Assembly: GCA_022821275.1 (NCBI GenBank)
Contig: JAJEDY010000080.1
Location: 1 to 64,000 of the forward strand
Direction of reading: 5' to 3'
Length of the DNA stretch: 64,000 nt
DNA from: Candidatus Latescibacterota bacterium
GTDB taxonomy: Bacteria; Latescibacterota; UBA2968
Positions 26,079-35,469 of the stretch are shown piece after piece (within the stretch, counting starts at the first letter, position 1; every line of letters starts with the position of its first letter). The notes beneath the pieces are model-generated. The model had not been told where the DNA came from. It made no database searches and was given only the letters and a program-made list of their open reading frames with translations. Position numbers and translations under genes: made by a program.

Positions 26079-26117
26079 AAATAGCTGGTGAACAAACATA
26101 TAGATGGGATACTTTCA

Positions 26118-26711
26118 TCAAAACTCCTTTCCCAATTGATATGCCTGTGCGAGATTCTTCTGCCTCATGCTTTCTCCACCTCCCAACACAACCATATCCG
26201 CCTGTGTCACACCTATTTCAGGACGAAGGCGATCATTGAGATAAATACGCTGCATACTCTCTGCTATACCGGTTTCTTCAAGATGCTCGCGTGTGTTACC
26301 CGCAGTACACAGGACCAACGCCCTATCAATCTCAAGTCCAGACATCGGATATTCCTCATCCTCATACACATACGTATATCCACAGACACAGACCCGATCA
26401 AACCATCCCTTCAATTTTGCCGGACCATCGCTCCACCAATTTGGAAATATGAACACCAGGCCATCGGCCTTCTCGATCTTTGCGTGTTCAGCCTGCACAT
26501 CAGGTGGAACAGGTAAGTCCGGACGATTGCCATACACATTCATCTCCCGGTTGTATTCATCCAGACTCATATCAGCCCTGAAATCCATTTCGAACAAATC
26601 GCCTATCTCGTACGAGTGGCCTCCATCCCGCAATCCGAGACAAAATTCTGCCAGCACATCACCCGTAAAAGATCGCCTACTCGGATGAGCGAATACGATA
26701 TAGACATGCAT
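26118..26711 (-). CDS. NAD(P)H quinone oxidoreductase, flavodoxin-like fold
   Basis: A 197-residue FMN-dependent reductase of the NQO1/KefF/YwrO group. The phosphate-binding N-terminus VYIVFAHPSRRSFTGDVL, the FMN-contact block GLVFIFPNWWSDGPAKLKGW and the loop ALVLCTAGNTREHL are conserved. It should carry out two-electron reduction of quinones or related electrophiles in the cytoplasm. AGGAAA precedes the start. It stands alone with its own terminator; no potassium-efflux partner (KefB/KefC) is nearby. Confidence 0.85.
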   Translation of the reverse strand: MHVYIVFAHPSRRSFTGDVLAEFCLGLRDGGHSYEIGDLFEMDFRADMSLDEYNREMNVYGNRPDLPVPPDVQAEHAKIEKADGLVFIFPNWWSDGPAKLKGWFDRVCVCGYTYVYEDEEYPMSGLEIDRALVLCTAGNTREHLEETGIAESMQRIYLNDRLRPEIGVTQADMVVLGGGESMRQKNLAQAYQLGKEF

Positions 26712-26830
26712 GCCGTTTTCCTAATGCGACAACAGGACATGATTGACCAGATGAGGCGTATCGCGCAATCCTTCGAGGGTCACAGACTGCGCTACTGTGA
26801 CCTTGTGGCCTGACTGATTTGGCAAAAAAT

Positions 26831-26858
26831 TTGACTTTTTTTTTGACGCGCTTATACT
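26831..26858 (+). promoter_or_regulatory. Sigma-70-type promoter for the HNH gene
   Basis: TTGACT (26831-26836) and TATACT (26853-26858) are separated by 16 nt. Transcription should start near 26865, giving an 85-nt leader to the preferred ATG at 26950. Confidence 0.7.
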
Positions 26859-26949
26859 CTATGGTGTGAGTATGGAGGCGAGACCACCAATCCCGCCCCC
26901 ACATGATCACGCATACATCCAAATTCACCATCTCACCGGAGAAGATATC

Positions 26950-27312
26950 ATGAAGCGGGACCAATTTCTTCTGAAGCGCTATTTTTACCGGATCCAAGGC
27001 GGACGCTGTGCAGCGCCCTGTGATTTTCGTACCCAGGGTCTGGGCAGGCGCCTATCCATAAAGGACCTACAGCGGGACCACATCCACCCGAAGTCAAAAG
27101 GTGGCCCCGACACAATAGACAACTACCAGCTATTGTGTGCGAAGTGCAATCAAATTAAGGGGAATCGCCCAATGCAGTACCTACTATACAAGCTCAGGGT
27201 CCATCGAGCAGCTTGGGAGGGGATACAGGAAGCATTGGCTCAGAAGGGCTTACCACACAGCAAATTTCGTGCCAGCGCCCCCACCACCCATCTTACTCCA
27301 AAAAATATGTAA
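26950..27312 (+). CDS. HNH endonuclease
   Basis: A 120-residue nuclease with a compact zinc-type HNH domain: CAAPC near residue 23, DLQRDHIHPKSKGGPDTIDN holding the His pair, and LCAKCNQIKGNR closing the metal finger. The start at 26950 is preferred because GGAGAAG lies 5 nt upstream; an in-frame frame opening with GTG 26866 would begin at the predicted transcription start and adds a His/Pro-rich stretch of no known family. It has its own promoter and is convergent with the large defence operon, separated by 63 nt. It may be the operon's nuclease arm or an independent mobile-type nuclease. Confidence 0.8.
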   Translation: MKRDQFLLKRYFYRIQGGRCAAPCDFRTQGLGRRLSIKDLQRDHIHPKSKGGPDTIDNYQLLCAKCNQIKGNRPMQYLLYKLRVHRAAWEGIQEALAQKGLPHSKFRASAPTTHLTPKNM

Positions 27313-27375
27313 GTGTATATATACTAAATGCTTAGGTAGTACACCGGCACTTTTGTATATAATCTCCACTCGGGT

Positions 27376-30159
27376 TTAAGCATCTCCTGATTCTGTTATC
27401 TCAACGCGAACCCGATCACCGAGGTTGAGATCATCGAGGATCTGTTTTAGCTCCATCCCCAGATTCTGTGCAAACTGTGAGTCAACGCTCACCGAAAGCT
27501 CGATACCCACACTGAGATCGTCCCCCGACCGCAGCTTGGGTAACAGCCTGGTCCCTAACCGATTCCAGACTTCGGGGGGCACGGTGCCAGCAAGCCGTAG
27601 CGTTGTTTTTTGATTCTCTTGAATCAAATCGGGTTCAGGTTTCGGATCGGGTTCTGTCTCCGGTTCTGGACCTGGATCGGGTTCCGGTGGTAGGTGTGGC
27701 GTATCTTCAGGTGTTATTTTGAGTTCTTCGGCTTTGGACCTGGTCAACAGGAAAACATTCGCCTCAAACGCCACTTCTTCGGTGTTGATTGGCTCTGCGT
27801 ACCACAGCCGTTCGAAGCTCCCATCTTCCCTCGCACCGGATGCCAGACCAAAATCTCCCCTCGCTACAAAATCGACGATCTGCCGCTGGAGGATGGTGTC
27901 GGGATCGATCAGTCGCGTTAATGAGCCATCGAGAAAGCTCTGGCGCAGACTCGTGAGAGGCCATGCCCCGGTATCCTTGAAAGCGGGCGGCCAATTGCGG
28001 TCAATATAACCGGCACCCACATTCTCGTTGAGCAGAGCTTCGGATTTCATGATGCCGATGATCCGTCCAGAGAATGTTTCGCTCGCACTCGCGTGACCAG
28101 CCCCAAGGTCAATGATCTTAAGTCCGTGCTGCTCCTGCGTGTCCGCAATAGCCACAAAGCGATAACTTGCCCACACTTCATCCCTGGCTGCTTCAAGCGC
28201 ATCCTTGACCTGTGTTTGAACTGCCACGCGATCTGCCTGATCGTATTCCACACCGAGAATGCCTTCGGCTACCTCGCGCGCCACGCGCTGCCAGGCAAGC
28301 CACAATTCAACTTTGTCCCGGAGTTCCCGTCCCGGTCTTCTCGCACACCAGACCAGCGACCCCGGATATAACCGCGGTGCATTGCCCCGTTCTCTGGTCC
28401 ACTGGCCAATGCGTTCAATCACCTGGCTTCTATCCCTCCATTCCGTTTCGGGATCCATTACGATCAGAGTAAGACGTTGCGAATCCTGGACGGCGGTACT
28501 GTTCTCTGGGAAAAAATTTATCGGAAGGGTTGCGCCCTTTTTGAACTCATCCTCAATGAGCTTGCGGATAGCTGGCTTAATCTCTGTCTCTTCGTCCAGC
28601 GAAGCCCGCCGATCGCTGACGACTTTTTTTAATGTTGCCTGGTGGTGGATGCGATAGCCGTCTGTTCCAACCGGGCGAATGAAAAACCCGGCTCCTTCCA
28701 AATCCGTCGCTGCATTATCGATGGTCGTGGTCTCGACATCAGGCTCGCCGAGTGCGAAGCGCAATTCAGGCAGATGGGCCACCTTATCTACCTGCCCGCC
28801 TGAGGACTCGAACAGAATGGCCGTACCAACCCGACGATGGATAGCACGAAGAGCACCCGTGGCATCTACATCCAAAGCTCTGGCATGTGCCATCGGTCCT
28901 GCGAGGTCGGCGTCAATCGCCACATCGAGACGCGACTCGCCCAATTGCCCAAGGACTACGGCGCGAAACTCGGGAACGTCCAACGGTGCTGATCCCAACG
29001 TGATCAGCGGTTCTGTTCGAGCCTGTGTGAACTGCTCGCGTGCGGCCCAGGAGATCCATTGCGCCAGCATAGCCAGTGCTCCGCGGGTCTGCTGAAACTG
29101 GGTGAGCGCACTCCATTTCCGCTGGAATACCGAAAGGGTTGCGGGATGAAAGGGATAGCATGCCTCGAACCGGCCCCTTAGAAATTCTTTTGCCCTGGCC
29201 TCTGTCCTCGCCGTATCGACTGCCAGCCATTCCGCGGGAAGACGATTACTTCTTTCAAAACACCAGTCCGCGTAGGTCCTGGCAATCCGCTTGCGAATGC
29301 GCTCGCTACCGAGATCCTCGAACAGCCGCCGGCGCACCACCTCACTTATCTCGGATTCGTCATTGGCGATCAAATCGCGTGCAACGCGGCGAACGACCTT
29401 GGTAATACGTTCCTGCCATTCCTGATCCCAATCGGTCATTTCGACCTGGCTGCGAGGCAAGCTGATAACCGCAGCTGTCCGAGTAGTACCAGTGACCGCA
29501 ACCGTCAAGTTCTGCAGGAAGGCGTGGAAGCTCTCGGCCATGTTTCGATGGCGGTTGACGAAGTTCAAAACTTCATCGAATAACAAAAGTACGGGTGCAT
29601 CCGCAGCAGCGAATACTTTGGCCAGTGCCTCGGTTCCTGGCGGTGTGGTATGAGCGGCATCCCCGAGGGCAGCAACACCCTTCTCGCCGGCCAGTTGGCG
29701 GGCCAGATCGATCCAGGGCGTCTCTCGCCCCTCCGCAGGGTCCCAGGCATTGCCGACAAATACGCCGACACGCGCAGAGGGAGCTGATGCTATCCCCGCA
29801 TCGTTCAAGAGATCGGATACACCGGGAAAGATAGAGGCGTCCGAACCAGCTTTGACAAGGTGGTAAAGCGATGTGAGAGTGTGCGTCTTGCCGCCGCCAA
29901 ATTGGGTGATCAAAGTGAGAACGGGTGCTGTGTTCTCTGTCCTGCCAGATAAACGGCGCAATACCATCCCAATATGCTCCATCAACGCCCGTGTGAAGCA
30001 AGTGCGTGAAAAAAACTGAACCGGATCGCTGTAATCCTCTGGCGCGGTCCCGGCGACGACTTGCTCAAGGGCGATGGCAAACTCATCCGGGCTGAACGAG
30101 CGGCCTTCGCGGACTTCCTTGCGAAGTGTTGTAACTTTGTACCAGGGAGTAAGGGCCAT
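27376..30159 (-). CDS. DUF499 AAA+ family ATPase
   Basis: A 927-residue ATPase recognised as DUF499 by its start (ALTPWYKVTTLRKEVREGRS), Walker A ITQFGGGKTHTL (residues 84-95), Walker B LLLFDEVLNFVNRH (D195, E196) and CYPFHPATLSVFQRKW. A Pro/Glu/Asp-rich linker (residues about 825-847) separates a C-terminal domain of about 75 residues. DUF499 ATPases occur with DUF1156 methylases and SNF2 helicases in bacterial and archaeal defence islands (recollection of published surveys). It is the last gene of the operon, 22 nt after the DUF4276 gene, with AGGAG before the ATG. It is distinct from BREX BrxC. Confidence 0.85.
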   Translation of the reverse strand: MALTPWYKVTTLRKEVREGRSFSPDEFAIALEQVVAGTAPEDYSDPVQFFSRTCFTRALMEHIGMVLRRLSGRTENTAPVLTLITQFGGGKTHTLTSLYHLVKAGSDASIFPGVSDLLNDAGIASAPSARVGVFVGNAWDPAEGRETPWIDLARQLAGEKGVAALGDAAHTTPPGTEALAKVFAAADAPVLLLFDEVLNFVNRHRNMAESFHAFLQNLTVAVTGTTRTAAVISLPRSQVEMTDWDQEWQERITKVVRRVARDLIANDESEISEVVRRRLFEDLGSERIRKRIARTYADWCFERSNRLPAEWLAVDTARTEARAKEFLRGRFEACYPFHPATLSVFQRKWSALTQFQQTRGALAMLAQWISWAAREQFTQARTEPLITLGSAPLDVPEFRAVVLGQLGESRLDVAIDADLAGPMAHARALDVDATGALRAIHRRVGTAILFESSGGQVDKVAHLPELRFALGEPDVETTTIDNAATDLEGAGFFIRPVGTDGYRIHHQATLKKVVSDRRASLDEETEIKPAIRKLIEDEFKKGATLPINFFPENSTAVQDSQRLTLIVMDPETEWRDRSQVIERIGQWTRERGNAPRLYPGSLVWCARRPGRELRDKVELWLAWQRVAREVAEGILGVEYDQADRVAVQTQVKDALEAARDEVWASYRFVAIADTQEQHGLKIIDLGAGHASASETFSGRIIGIMKSEALLNENVGAGYIDRNWPPAFKDTGAWPLTSLRQSFLDGSLTRLIDPDTILQRQIVDFVARGDFGLASGAREDGSFERLWYAEPINTEEVAFEANVFLLTRSKAEELKITPEDTPHLPPEPDPGPEPETEPDPKPEPDLIQENQKTTLRLAGTVPPEVWNRLGTRLLPKLRSGDDLSVGIELSVSVDSQFAQNLGMELKQILDDLNLGDRVRVEITESGDA

Positions 30160-30181
30160 TATTAACTCCTATTTCTTTTTT

Positions 30182-30811
30182 TTACTCACTTTCAGTCCAT
30201 GCAGCGGGAGGCCACACACCGATGTCCTTACCCATGGAACTCACCAAATGACCAAATGAACTGGCGAGCTTTTGAAAAGATCTGGACCGGCGGTAAGCAT
30301 CTGATAACGAGAACCTTTCACTGAATGCTGGCTGGTCTGTTCGCTCCAGATAGCTTGCGTTAGCTTGCATTCGGGCTTCAAGTTGCCCTTTTGCGTCGCG
30401 GGGATTTTCCGGGTTTAGATGCGGCTCCGCGTCGTCCAGGACACCGCGATACCCGCGCAACGATTCGATTGCAGATAGAAACCATGCCTCGTACTCCCGA
30501 TGTGCGATCACAACGCCACACGGTATATCGTTAGCAACTGTTGCCGCCCATGTTTGTACGGACGGTCCCAGCTCCGCTGGGCAATCGTCGTCGCCATCGA
30601 ATAAAAAAAGAATCGCGCTACAGTCCGGTTCTTTGAGTGCCAACCGGACAGCTTGTTCTACTCCGGTCTTTTGCACAAGCTGAGAGCGCGGTCTTCGGAT
30701 TGGCCGCCCAATGTTGATGGTCCAGGCTTGCGCTTCCCCAACGAGACGGCGTAGTAGTACAGGGAACGCCGCCACATCTCCGTGACCTTCCACGATTGGC
30801 TGGATTATCAT
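30182..30811 (-). CDS. DUF4276 family TOPRIM-like protein
   Basis: A 209-residue protein with the DUF4276 landmarks: IVEGHGDVAAFPVLLRRL (Glu8), FLFDGDDDCP (acidic cluster at 72-76) and HREYEAWFLSAIESL (105 on). The acidic positions match a TOPRIM-like metal site as in OLD-family nucleases. Its ATG overlaps the last codon of the AAA ATPase gene (ATGA-type, 4 nt), so the two are translationally coupled. AAA plus TOPRIM-like pairs act in phage defence in PARIS, Gabija and OLD systems, and DUF4276 is a plausible analogue. Nuclease activity here is an inference. Confidence 0.85.
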   Translation of the reverse strand: MIIQPIVEGHGDVAAFPVLLRRLVGEAQAWTINIGRPIRRPRSQLVQKTGVEQAVRLALKEPDCSAILFLFDGDDDCPAELGPSVQTWAATVANDIPCGVVIAHREYEAWFLSAIESLRGYRGVLDDAEPHLNPENPRDAKGQLEARMQANASYLERTDQPAFSERFSLSDAYRRSRSFQKLASSFGHLVSSMGKDIGVWPPAAWTESE

Positions 30812-32019
30812 GGAAGATCATCCTCGAATAAATTGGGTTGGCTCTGTTCAAGCAAATCGGCGGGCGTCAGCGCGTTTGAGCGGAGCAATTCACCCGCGCT
30901 CATTAAGTGCTCGCCCAAGGCCGCCCGCGCCGCTGGCGAGACTTGGCTAATTCGCGTCGCTCCTTTATCGCAGTTCACAATCCTCAAGTGGCGGTCCTCA
31001 ATCCATTTGGCATCGAGAACATCCGGACTGTGCGTTGTCACTATGACCTGCATAAAACGCCCAGCATGCCGCAGTACATCCAAAATCGATCCAAGAGCTC
31101 CAGGGTGGATTGTGGCCTCTGGTTCTTCAATGACGAGTAGCGAGGGTGCTGGACGCTGAAAGATCGCTGCGAGCAGTCCCAATGTCCGCAATGTGCCGTC
31201 GGATATGTTGAAGGCCTCAAACTTCACGGGCTTCGTCTGTGCCCAATCCTGCGCGAACTCCAGGGTGAGCTTGTTACCGTGCTTTTTGGGCTGGACGCCG
31301 ATGGTACCTGGGACAATACTTTCGAGAAGCTCAAGAATTCGCTTCCATGTATCTGGGGATTCACGTTGGATCTCGCGTAGCACGCTGGCTGCATTGCTGC
31401 CATCAGAACGCAATCGCACACCCCCGTCTAAATCTTGCATTATTCGCAGGGCCGTCGGATCAATCCGATACACGCACATTTCCGACAGGAATCGCGAAAC
31501 CGCCTGAAAGCGTTCATCGCCACCGACCAGGGGTAGAGCCAAGGCATACGGTTCCAAGAACGGTACCGGGAAATCCAAGCTACTTTCCCACCTCAGAGTA
31601 GAGTTTTTGGCTGTTCTGCGATTAATCCAATCTATTGAGCCATCATACCGCTGTACGACGCATTGCTCACGTATGACCTCAAAGCCGTAGTCTCTCCGAT
31701 AACGCAACTCGAATCCATATCGAGCTAAGCTTACATCGCTGTCAGGATTCTCTAACACCACTGACAGGCCCAGATTCCTATAGGGAAGCAACCTTTGAGA
31801 ACTTCGATGGACAACAGTGGAAAAACCCCCGCGATGCTCGAGAACCGCTCGCAACGGGGAGACCATTGCCTCTGCGAGAAACGCGAAGGAATCGGCGAAG
31901 TTGCTCTTGCCAGAGCCATTCTGACCGATGAGAAAGGTCGGGTTGTCGAATTCTACTTGTTCCAACTGAAGGCTACGGAAACGATGCAATATCAACTGGC
32001 GTAGAATGGGATCAGCCAT
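30808..32019 (-). CDS. AAA family ATPase (AAA_21, SMC/RecF-like) paired with DUF4276
   Basis: A 403-residue SMC/RecF-type ATPase: Walker A GQNGSGKS (32-39), signature-like NISDGTLRTLGLL (271 on), Walker B LLVIEEPEATIHPGALG (294 on) and the H-loop VTTHSPDVLD. It lacks a long coiled coil, which separates it from SMC proper and from most Lamassu ATPases. GAGGTGA precedes the ATG. It is coupled to the DUF4276 gene by a 4-nt overlap and lies 95 nt after the methylase, the largest gap in this half of the operon. This suggests the pair entered as a ready-made module. Confidence 0.88.
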   Translation of the reverse strand: MADPILRQLILHRFRSLQLEQVEFDNPTFLIGQNGSGKSNFADSFAFLAEAMVSPLRAVLEHRGGFSTVVHRSSQRLLPYRNLGLSVVLENPDSDVSLARYGFELRYRRDYGFEVIREQCVVQRYDGSIDWINRRTAKNSTLRWESSLDFPVPFLEPYALALPLVGGDERFQAVSRFLSEMCVYRIDPTALRIMQDLDGGVRLRSDGSNAASVLREIQRESPDTWKRILELLESIVPGTIGVQPKKHGNKLTLEFAQDWAQTKPVKFEAFNISDGTLRTLGLLAAIFQRPAPSLLVIEEPEATIHPGALGSILDVLRHAGRFMQVIVTTHSPDVLDAKWIEDRHLRIVNCDKGATRISQVSPAARAALGEHLMSAGELLRSNALTPADLLEQSQPNLFEDDLP

Positions 32020-32114
32020 AAGTCACCTCGGTAAAATCAACAACATGGCGTTGAGCAATAGGGTGAATTTCTAATAGGTTATTCTCTGGTTGGGGTGTTC
32101 TTATCTGGCCTGTG

Positions 32115-35080
32115 TCATCTCGGTACCGCTAATAGCATGGCATCCAGAAGCCGCTTTTCCTGACTCCCCCGAGGATACAGGGCAGAAAGCGCGTTGGCAA
32201 GCCGCATAAAATCTGGCCCGCGGTCCAGCTCCGCGTCAATCAGTGTCCGCAACGCATTGGCATGGCCGCTGGCCTGCAGGAGCATGGCTGCGTGTACGCG
32301 ATCCAGCGTGGTCGCATTGATTGTCTGAAGTTCTGCATCGCCATCAAGAATCGCCCTCTTCCCCCGGCGACGATTTAATGGCCGCGGCGCGTCATCCATG
32401 GAAGGGAAAAGTGACATTTGCAGGCCGTCTCTCGGGTCATTCTCGATCCAGTCTGCCGCTGCGCCAGCACCATCCTCACCAAAGAGATCGCGACTCCTCT
32501 CAGCCACCGGCAACAGACGCACAACGCCTTTTTTCTGGTCAATGATACGGCTGTTCCAGGTGTCGAGATCAATGCCCATTGGCTGGGCAAAGCGGCGTAC
32601 GACATCGAAGGGGAGGCTGAAGCCCCTCGAGGCAACTCTTTCGACCGCTTCCTCGTCGTCCCCTTTCTTCTTCCCATTCTCTTCTACTTCCGTGCTCTGA
32701 AGAGTCCATAGAAATAAGGCCGTCAGACGGGCATCTTCTTCCAAAGCACCTGCCAGACCATTGCGCGCTTGCGCTTCCGATGTGCCCAGCACCTGTTGTA
32801 ACGCGGCGCGACCAACCACTTCCCAGACCTTCTCCAGATACTCGGGCAACCCCACCTCCTGTCCTTCAGCGGTCTCCACGGCACGGTAGCGGCTGAAAAT
32901 TTCGAGTGCTGGACCAATACAAGCGAACACCAGATCGGCACCTCGGATGCCCTCACCCTGAAGCCGCTCAATCCAGTCAGCGACGCGGATCGGCAGTTCT
33001 CTCAGGACGTCGGCCCAATCGCCGATAGGTGCGTTCTCGGGCCGCGGGCGGCAGATCAGGTGGACGCTGGTGGCGAGCGCGGCGGAATCTTGGGAGCGTG
33101 GGCGACCTGGCCTTTCCGTAGAGATGGGCCAGGATCCTGTGATCGTCCAACCCCCGCGGATCATGCCCGAAAGCAACGCCTCCCAGCCTTCAGTCGTTTT
33201 ATGAGCAAATACAACGGAGCCAATGCCATCCTTGCTGAGAACGCGGTGCCCCTCGACGAATGATTTCGCCATTGTTTCTTCGAACCACTCGCGATCCTTG
33301 GGGCGTCCGTCAGTCCATTTGGTTTCGTCCTGTACAGCCCGGTGGCTTTGGGTGAGAGTGGGTTGTTTGGATCGAACGGGTCGCGCAGAAAGGGATTATC
33401 GGGCAACATGCGCTTGAGCCAGACGAGAAAGAAATCGGAGAGATCGGAATAGGGAATTGCATCGTAATAGGGCGGGTCAGTGAACCAGACGCCAGCAGTT
33501 TGGTAGGGTAGAGGATGATTGGTTGAGTCGGATTGTTGGACTTGACCAGACCGTAACCATCTTAAATTCTCGATCACGCGCGCTCCCCAATTCACTGAAC
33601 TTATCAGACTCCAAGAGGCATTATCGAACGGATCAATTTCACAAAAATCCCATTTTATAGGCAGTGCCTGTAGAGTGTATGTTGCGGCTGGTGTCTCTCG
33701 ATCCATCCAGCGCACAAGAGATGAGAAATCATCCATAAAACGTGATATCACTAACGCGAGAACGAGAATAATATTCTTTTGGCTTGGCAAGTTCTGCATC
33801 AATTTCCCCAACTCCCCCAACACCACCTTTTGCCGTGCTGTGAACAGATCGCCCCACTCCATCATGCCGTATCGCTGCACGCGGAAGCCCAGTGTCCCGA
33901 TTGGTGGCAACGGCTCATCCGGCACTGGGCGGGGCCTTTGTTTCTCGCCTTGCTCCCACTCCTCTATGGCTTGTGCCACTCGATCCTGAGCCTTTCGCAC
34001 CGCCTTGTAGTCCCTGTCGGTGGGCAGTCGATAATGTCGTCCTTTCTCATCAGGCCGTAGTGTTACCACCGCTGTCATCCGCGCTCCGCCCGTTCGATTG
34101 CCCTCTGCATCGAAGACAACGTCCGCACCGCCCTTTTGCGCTGCAAGTTGCGCCCGCACCCGCTCGGGCGGCAATACCGACCCGCAACAAACGCAGGTCG
34201 CCTTCGCGCGCGTGACTGTGCCGCCGGGTACCTCTCTATCCGATTTTGGCTCAAACACTTCAAACTCAACGCTCGGTGGCTTTCCCTCAGACCGTTCAAC
34301 CCGGTGCCGCAGTGCTCGCTTACGCGTGGCCTTCTTGCACAGCCAAAACGAACGCATTAGCGGAATTTCCGCACCGCAGTTGGGTGCTTCGCAACGCACT
34401 GTGCGTGCCCAGAGATATGCAATCGGTGTTGCTCCATCCGGGTCGGTGGGATAGAGATCGGCCAACTCTTCCTCTGCCTTCGCTTTGATTTCCGCCCCAA
34501 CTTTTCGCAATTCTTTCGCCAATCCCGGCCCGTGGCGCGGGATGTCCTCCAGCATCACCTTGAGAATCAGGCATGCCACTGGATTGAGGTCACTGGCGAA
34601 TGCTTCACAGCCCAGTCGAAGTGCCTCCAATGGGATTGAACCTCCTCCCGCAAAGGGATCCACGACCAGGGGTGTTTCCTCGCCGTGTGCCGCTTGCACC
34701 AGTGCCCGTCCCGTCTCCAGGTAATAGTTATTCGCTGCATTGTCCCAGTTGGCGAAGTCGGCGATGAACTTCAAGATAATTCGCCGTAACCCCTCATCTG
34801 ATTTGATAGCTGTTGCCCAACTTTTCGGTCGGCCGTTCAGATCGAGGAGAATCTGACGGGCCTTCGACTTAAACTCCTCCGGGCAATGCGCATCGCAAGG
34901 ATCTGGCAGGAGCAGAGCCATCAACAGTGCGCGACAAGAGGCCAGAGGCCGCCGTGCCCACCATAGATGCAGGGTTGAGGGATGTCCGTGCCGAATCGAC
35001 TTCTCACGAACCGCATGCTTCGAGACTTCAGCAATGGGAAAATCCACTTCGGCGAGGCGTTTACATTCTTTGGGGATCAT
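32115..35080 (-). pseudogene. DUF1156 adenine-specific DNA methylase, frameshifted
   Basis: Two overlapping frames (35080 to 33161 and 33272 to 32115) together make one protein of about 988 residues. The first holds the DUF1156 N-terminus (EVSKHAVREKSIRHGHP), SAM motif VVDPFAGGGSIPLEAL (140 on), zinc-finger cysteines (C230, C235, C296, C299) and catalytic DPPY (535-538). The second frame, read upstream of its first ATG, gives RAVQDETKWTDGRPKDREWF and then MAKSFVEGHRVL, the family's continuation. The frames join near 33341-33346, where PLSPKA leads into HRAVQ if one base is restored. The break is after the catalytic core. It is either a recent inactivating deletion or a sequencing error. SNF2/DUF499 context implies a modification role. 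Confidence 0.88.
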
Positions 35081-35469
35081 ATTCTCTCCTCAGCCCAGTG
35101 GACGACAGCTTCGGCTATCTCTATCGCTTCCGTATATTGCTGTTCAGAAACAGGCTGTCCAATGGCAGGATAGCGTGTAACTACGGCATAGCGAGTAAGT
35201 CTTGCAGCACGGCGAACTTCATCTGGAATACGCCTCCCATGCAATTCAAGAATTTTCAGCAGACGGGCTAAGTCATGTACGTAAGGAAAGTCAATGCTGT
35301 GCATCATCATCACCGCTTTGATAGCCTTCTCGGCGGCCTGCTGCGCCTCGAAGCACAAGTCTTCCAAATACACATTGGGAATGCGGCTCTTTGCCATTGC
35401 CAAATTACTTCTGGCGCGATTTATCCACTCCTGCGGATCGTCGGGAGGAAAACGTTCAGGCGGCTTCAT
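35077..35469 (-). CDS. HEPN domain protein (toxin of MNT/HEPN pair)
   Basis: A 130-residue all-helical HEPN protein: PQEWINRARSNLAMAKSRI, YLEDLCFEAQQAAEKAIKAV, DFPYVHDLARLLKIL and a C-terminal VTRYPAIGQPVSEQQYTEAI. HEPN proteins of this family act as RNases silenced by the partner nucleotidyltransferase, in several cases by AMPylation. ATG 35469 follows GGAGG-like sequence and lies inside the end of the MNT gene (14-nt overlap); the longer frame to 35562 has no support. Its stop overlaps the start of the DUF1156 gene by 4 nt, tying the pair to the methylase in translation. Confidence 0.88.
   Translation of the reverse strand: MKPPERFPPDDPQEWINRARSNLAMAKSRIPNVYLEDLCFEAQQAAEKAIKAVMMMHSIDFPYVHDLARLLKILELHGRRIPDEVRRAARLTRYAVVTRYPAIGQPVSEQQYTEAIEIAEAVVHWAEERI

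Noticed and set aside
26866-26949. Upstream GTG/ATG start for the HNH gene
   Set aside because: It would start at the predicted transcription start and lacks a ribosome-binding site, whereas ATG 26950 has GGAGAAG; kept as an alternative in the findings.
33296-33350. Programmed ribosomal frameshift in the methylase
   Set aside because: No X-XXY-YYZ slippery heptamer fits the required shift; C-CCA-AGG near 33300 fails at the second codon, and the amino-acid match places the break upstream of it.
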